From an uncultured Peptoniphilus sp. (GTDB lineage Bacteria; Bacillota; Clostridia; Tissierellales; Peptoniphilaceae), in NCBI RefSeq assembly GCF_946998875.1, contig NZ_CAMQAY010000034.1, forward strand, positions 1 to 10,035: 10,035 bases of DNA, given 5' to 3'. Below are positions 7,291 to 10,035 of this stretch, in pieces. Made by a program: the position numbers and the translations under genes. Within the stretch, counting starts at the first letter, position 1. Each line of letters starts with the position of its first letter. The notes under the pieces are model-generated. The model was not told the DNA's origin, did no database searches, and worked only from the letters and a program-made list of their open reading frames with translations.

Positions 7291-7834
7291 TATTTATTCC
7301 CCCTAACAAGAAATCAATATATAAGTTACAAACTTCCAAAAACTTTTCCTTGTCGTAGGAAGAGGTGATGCTCTCCTTTATGAGTTCGTGAAAGACTGCC
7401 ATAATGTAAGTCATTTTGTGGTAGAAGTCACTGGAGAGATTCTGACGCAAAAAGTTTTTGCCATGGGTCATAAAAGAATTTTCAAAGATAAAAAATTTTG
7501 GTCTGTAAAGGGTCTTTAAATTCTTGTCGTAAAGTTCTGTGGCTAAAAAATCTCTATAAGCCCTTAAAGTTTTTTCCATGTCTTCATTATTTTCTTTGTA
7601 GAGGTTAAAAAACTTGTGGTGAATTTCGCCCGTCTCTCTCTTAAGGACAGTGAAGTAAGAATCCTCCAAGTCCTCAAAGTATTGGTAGAAGGACCCTCTT
7701 GCTATGCCAAGTTTTTTTACTATGCCAGAGACATTTATATCCTTTAAATCTTCTTCCTCAAAAAATTCCTTTAGGCTGTCATAAATTTTTTCTTTTTTAT
7801 CCTTGTCTAAGTTTTCAAAAGTATTTTTTGCCAT
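7277..7834 (-). CDS. TetR/AcrR-family transcriptional regulator
   Basis: A 185-residue regulator of usual TetR length. The N-terminal helix-turn-helix is at about residues 34-55, with VSGIVKKLGIARGSFYQYF as the recognition part, typical of the family. The C-terminal part is helical and lacks any feature that reveals a ligand. The start is the ATG with GGAGG four bases upstream. The last 14 bases overlap the start of the membrane protein gene, its probable partner and target. A near-consensus promoter and a palindrome at the predicted transcription start suggest that it represses its own operon. Oddly, the DNA of its ribosome binding site and first ten codons is duplicated just upstream. Confidence 0.92.
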   Translation of the reverse strand: MAKNTFENLDKDKKEKIYDSLKEFFEEEDLKDINVSGIVKKLGIARGSFYQYFEDLEDSYFTVLKRETGEIHHKFFNLYKENNEDMEKTLRAYRDFLATELYDKNLKTLYRPKFFIFENSFMTHGKNFLRQNLSSDFYHKMTYIMAVFHELIKESITSSYDKEKFLEVCNLYIDFLLGGINNESI

Positions 7835-7876
7835 ATTACCTCCAAGTCTAAGTTTTCAAAAGTATTTTTGCCATAT
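7805..7876. repeat. 41-bp-period tandem duplication over the tetR start region
   Basis: 7805-7836 (32 bases) recurs at 7846-7876 (31 bases). The only difference is a run of six T against five. Weaker similarity continues for about 10 bases past each copy, covering the ribosome binding site (intact in the gene copy, decayed in the upstream copy). Each copy holds an ATG and the bases for the first codons of the regulator. Confidence 0.93.
7848..7874 (-). other. Eight-codon upstream reading frame in the tetR leader
   Basis: The upstream copy of the tetR start reads MAKILLKT and then TAG, because its A run is one base shorter than in the real gene. The stop lies just before the tetR ribosome binding site. 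No Shine-Dalgarno sequence stands in front of this ATG, so translation is doubtful; it may simply be a remnant of the duplication. Confidence 0.4.
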
Positions 7877-7887
7877 CACATACAAAG

Positions 7888-7900
7888 TGACACTGTGTCA
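7888..7900. promoter_or_regulatory. Palindromic operator candidate for the TetR regulator
   Basis: TGACACTGTGTCA is a perfect palindrome with 6-bp arms and a one-base centre. It begins about two bases after the predicted transcription start of the tetR promoter, a typical position for TetR-family self-repression. I found no second copy elsewhere in the window. Confidence 0.7.
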
Positions 7901-7908
7901 TTTTCTTT

Positions 7909-7937
7909 ATAATAAATCTTTTAAGGAGCCTTGTCAA
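7909..7937 (-). promoter_or_regulatory. Promoter of the tetR / membrane protein unit
   Basis: On the minus strand, a perfect TTGACA (7932-7937) is separated by 17 bases from TATTAT (7909-7914). Transcription would start near 7902, giving a leader of about 68 bases that contains the operator and the duplicated start region. Confidence 0.8.
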
Positions 7938-8119
7938 ATCTATTTTAAAAAATATTTTGCCTTGAAAATTTTTTGTAATAAAGAAATTTTTGGTGCTTTA
8001 TAATAATTTGCCACTTTATAAATTTTTCACAATTCCTAAACTTTTATTAATCCCTAAATTTTTAAAAGCAAAGAAATTTTAAAGTTATTACTGTAACTGT
8101 ATAAAGAATTACTAGGCTA

Positions 8120-8148
8120 TTTTAAAAGTTTTTCTTTTGGGGTATAAT
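8120..8148 (+). promoter_or_regulatory. Promoter of the universal stress protein gene
   Basis: TATAAT at 8143-8148, preceded by TTTTGGGG, stands 46 bases before the start codon. The -35 is weak (TTTTAA at 8120-8125, 17-base spacing). Another TATAAT at 7999-8004 without a clear -35 could be a second, more distant start. The rest of the spacer from 7938 is AT-rich with no gene seen. Confidence 0.55.
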
Positions 8149-8194
8149 TAAATCAGAAGATAAGAAAATTTGAATTTATTTATAGGAGGTAAAG

Positions 8195-8629
8195 ATGAAA
8201 ATATTAGTACCAATTGATGGCTCAAAGTCTTCAAAAAAATCAATCGAAGTTGCAAGAGACATGGGACAAAAATTAGGAGCAGATCTTTTAATTTTGACAG
8301 TTACTCCAGAAACTTCTATTTTTGAACAATATCCAGCAAACTTTAATTTTACTCTTGAAATAGACAAGGCTAATGTTGAAAGAGCAGAAATGATACTTAA
8401 GGATGCAGAAACAGATTTAAGCGGATATCCAAACAAGGTTGAAACTTTTTATACTTCAGGAAATCCTGGTGAACAAATCTGCAAATTTGCTGACGAAAAA
8501 GATGTAGACTTTATTGTAATGGGCAACAGAGGACTTGGTGCCTTCTCAAGAACACTTCTTGGCTCTGTTTCCAACAAGGTTATCAATCATTCAAAGAAAT
8601 CTGTACTTGTAGTTAAGGCAGATATTTAA
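8195..8629 (+). CDS. Universal stress protein (UspA family)
   Basis: A 144-residue cytoplasmic single-domain Usp, the normal family length. It begins with MKILVPIDGS, placing the conserved Asp at residue 8. It carries the full ATP-binding signature G-x2-G-x9-G-S (G110, G113, G123, S124), and then the terminal beta strand SVLVVKA. This places it with the ATP-binding (MJ0577-like) group rather than the non-binding UspA group. Such proteins are linked to survival under starvation or stress; a precise role cannot be read from sequence. The ATG has an ideal AGGAGGT site at 8184-8190. The gene has its own promoter and terminator, so it is a single-gene unit. Confidence 0.95.
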   Translation: MKILVPIDGSKSSKKSIEVARDMGQKLGADLLILTVTPETSIFEQYPANFNFTLEIDKANVERAEMILKDAETDLSGYPNKVETFYTSGNPGEQICKFADEKDVDFIVMGNRGLGAFSRTLLGSVSNKVINHSKKSVLVVKADI

Positions 8630-8630
8630 T

Positions 8631-8658
8631 AAGGGGCGGGTCACCGCCTTTTTATTTT
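8631..8658 (+). terminator. Terminator of the universal stress protein gene
   Basis: AAGGGGCGG and CCGCCTTTT form a 9-bp stem (two G-T wobbles) around a GTCA loop, followed by more T. It starts one base after the stop codon and is one of the few GC-rich spots in the intergenic DNA. Confidence 0.93.
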
Positions 8659-8912
8659 GCAAATTTTTTTATTTTTTTGAGTCTTTATTAAAAGTTAAAG
8701 TAAATTTCTTTTATATTTTGTAAAGTTTTATAAAAACCTTATCCTATTTTAGAAGTAATAAAAAAATTGGGCTTTGATTTAATACTTTTAGTTAAATAAA
8801 AAGTATAAATTCTTAATAAATTTTGCCTTTGTAGAAAAATTTTTTACTTTAATTTCAATTTCAAAGTTATGGTAAATTTATTTTTCTAGTGACTTTTTAA
8901 ACAAATAAAAAC
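8659..8912. other. AT-rich spacer without a recognisable gene
   Basis: This stretch is very rich in A and T and has no reading frame with a convincing ribosome binding site. The only structure seen is a weak inverted repeat, ATACTTTT (8782-8789) with AAAAGTAT (8799-8806). It is unusually long for such a compact region and could hold upstream regulatory sites of the acyl-CoA dehydrogenase promoter. Confidence 0.6.
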
Positions 8913-8940
8913 TTGAAAAACAAGCGCATAATGATATAAT
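8913..8940 (+). promoter_or_regulatory. Promoter of the acyl-CoA dehydrogenase gene
   Basis: TTGAAA (8913-8918), a 16-base spacer and TATAAT (8935-8940) with TGA just before it form an extended -10 promoter. Transcription would start near 8947, giving a leader of about 53 bases. Confidence 0.8.
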
Positions 8941-8951
8941 AGAAATAACGT

Positions 8952-8969
8952 ATGTTAATTAAATAACAT
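8952..8969. repeat. Inverted repeat in the acyl-CoA dehydrogenase leader
   Basis: ATGTTA and TAACAT arms flank a 6-base AT spacer, about 6-23 bases after the predicted transcription start. The position would suit an operator. The arms share ATGTT/AACAT with the repeat at 3529-3543 in the S-layer leader, but the spacing differs. Confidence 0.4.
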
Positions 8970-8999
8970 TCTTTATAATAATTGTTAGGGGGATTTTAA

Positions 9000-10035
9000 A
9001 TGGATTTTAGAATGGACAAGGAACATCTATTGTTACAACAAATGTATCGCGCCTTTGCTGAAACTGAAGTAGAACCTGTTGCAGCTGACGTTGATGCGAC
9101 AGAAGAAGTTCCTATGGAAAATGTTAAAAAAATGGCCAGATATGGTTTCTTTGGAATACCATTTCCTAAAGAATACGGTGGACAAGGTGCAGACTATCTA
9201 GCTTACGCTATGGCAGTAGAAGAACTTTCAAAGAAATGTGCTACTACTGGTGTTATTGTTTCTGCTCACACTTCACTATGCTGTGCTCCAATTTATGAAA
9301 ATGGAACAGAAGAACAAAAGAAAAAATACTTACCAGATTTACTAGCAGGTAGAAAAATCGGTGCTTTCGGTCTTACTGAACCAGGTGCTGGTACTGACGC
9401 AAGTGGTCAAAGAACAACTGCTGTACTTGATGGTGACGAATACGTACTTAATGGTTCAAAGATCTTTATTACAAACGCAGGATTTGCTGATGTATTTGTA
9501 ATCATCGCAATGACTGATAGATCTAAGGGAAATCATGGAATTACTGCTTTCATAGTTGAAAGAGGAACTCCAGGATTTACAGTTGGTGAACCAGAAGACA
9601 AGATGGGTATCAGAGGTTCTTCAACTTGTGAACTTATCTTTGAAGATTGTAGAATTCCTAAAGAAAATCTTCTTGGAAGAGAAGGTAAAGGCTTCAAACT
9701 TGCAATGAAGACTCTTGATGGTGGTAGAATTGGTATTGCATCTCAAGCTCTTGGTATTGCAGAAGGTGCAATTGACGAAACTGTTAAATACACTTCTGAA
9801 AGAAAACAATTTGGAAGAAGAATTTCTCAATTCCAAAACACTCAATTTGAACTTGCAGATATGAAAACTACTGCTGAAGCAGCTCAACTATTAGTTTACA
9901 GAGCAGCTGACGCAAAGGGTAATGGCGAAGCTTACGGACACTATGCAGCTATGGCTAAATTATTTGCAGCAGATGCAGCAAGTGATATTACTAGAAGATG
10001 TCTACAATTATTCGGTGGATACGGATACACTCGTG
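9000..10035 (+). CDS. bcd: Acyl-CoA dehydrogenase, probably butyryl-CoA dehydrogenase (3' end outside window)
   Basis: The frame is open from the ATG to the window edge, 345 codons out of an expected 380 or so. It would be a FAD-dependent cytoplasmic enzyme; butyryl-CoA dehydrogenases of anaerobes reduce crotonyl-CoA to butyryl-CoA, usually with electron-transfer flavoprotein. Visible signatures are the FAD-binding segment GAFGLTEPGAGTDAS (residues 121-135), FITNAG, GIRGSSTCEL, the KQFGRRISQFQNTQFELADM segment (about 269-288) and LQLFGGYGYTR at the edge. The catalytic glutamate expected shortly after this point is outside the window. The start has AGGGGG at 8987-8992. Codons ending in T or A, such as GGT, GCT and ACT, dominate, suggesting high expression. 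Short-chain specificity is inferred; other acyl-CoA dehydrogenases cannot be excluded. Genes for EtfBA may follow. Confidence 0.9.
   Translation, partial: MDFRMDKEHLLLQQMYRAFAETEVEPVAADVDATEEVPMENVKKMARYGFFGIPFPKEYGGQGADYLAYAMAVEELSKKCATTGVIVSAHTSLCCAPIYENGTEEQKKKYLPDLLAGRKIGAFGLTEPGAGTDASGQRTTAVLDGDEYVLNGSKIFITNAGFADVFVIIAMTDRSKGNHGITAFIVERGTPGFTVGEPEDKMGIRGSSTCELIFEDCRIPKENLLGREGKGFKLAMKTLDGGRIGIASQALGIAEGAIDETVKYTSERKQFGRRISQFQNTQFELADMKTTAEAAQLLVYRAADAKGNGEAYGHYAAMAKLFAADAASDITRRCLQLFGGYGYTR

Noticed and set aside
7803..8003. A 66-codon plus-strand open frame across the tetR start and promoter
   Set aside because: It runs opposite the duplicated tetR start and promoter, has no ribosome binding site and resembles no known protein.
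9621..9887. An 88-codon minus-strand open frame rich in Ser, Phe and Cys
   Set aside because: It is antisense to the acyl-CoA dehydrogenase, whose family motifs are continuous across it.

Overview
The window looks like chromosomal DNA from a low-GC, Gram-positive anaerobe. The intergenic DNA is very AT-rich, ribosome binding sites are strong (AGGAGG type) and promoters are sigma-A type. One gene encodes an S-layer-homology (SLH) surface protein whose C-terminal layout resembles proteins I recall from Peptoniphilaceae (Peptoniphilus, Anaerococcus, Finegoldia). It also holds a butyryl-CoA-dehydrogenase-like gene of the type used by amino-acid- or butyrate-fermenting Clostridia and Tissierellia. 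The family assignment is inference from these traits; there is no rRNA or other marker to fix it.

Positions 1-3332, minus strand, hold a branched-chain amino acid ABC uptake operon in the order livK (binding lipoprotein), livH and livM (permeases), livG (ATPase, cut by the window edge). An extended -10 promoter lies upstream of livK. A terminator-like hairpin sits between livK and livH. livH/livM and livM/livG overlap by one base each (TAATG and TGATG).

Positions 3333-6017, plus strand, hold a monocistronic gene for a 790-residue secreted surface protein: signal peptide, acidic stalk, two InlB B-repeat-like modules, Ig-like modules flanking an extraordinarily tyrosine-rich stretch, and a C-terminal SLH cell-wall anchor. 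A good hairpin terminator follows it. The divergent 351-base spacer between it and livK carries a 26-bp palindrome.

Positions 6172-7937, minus strand, hold a two-gene unit: a TetR-family regulator overlapping by 14 bases a polytopic membrane protein with a DUF2871-like C-terminal half. The regulator has a near-consensus promoter, a perfect palindromic operator candidate at the predicted transcription start, and a tandem duplication of its own start region that leaves an 8-codon upstream reading frame. This is the most unusual part of the window.

Positions 8120-8658, plus strand, hold a single-gene universal stress protein unit with its own promoter and terminator. From 8913 to the right edge is a strong promoter and an acyl-CoA dehydrogenase gene, probably butyryl-CoA dehydrogenase, cut before its C-terminal catalytic region.

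The genes fit a picture of an amino-acid-fermenting anaerobe: uptake of branched-chain amino acids, acyl-CoA metabolism, a stress protein and a cell-surface layer component. No tRNA, rRNA, CRISPR array, insertion sequence or phage gene was seen.
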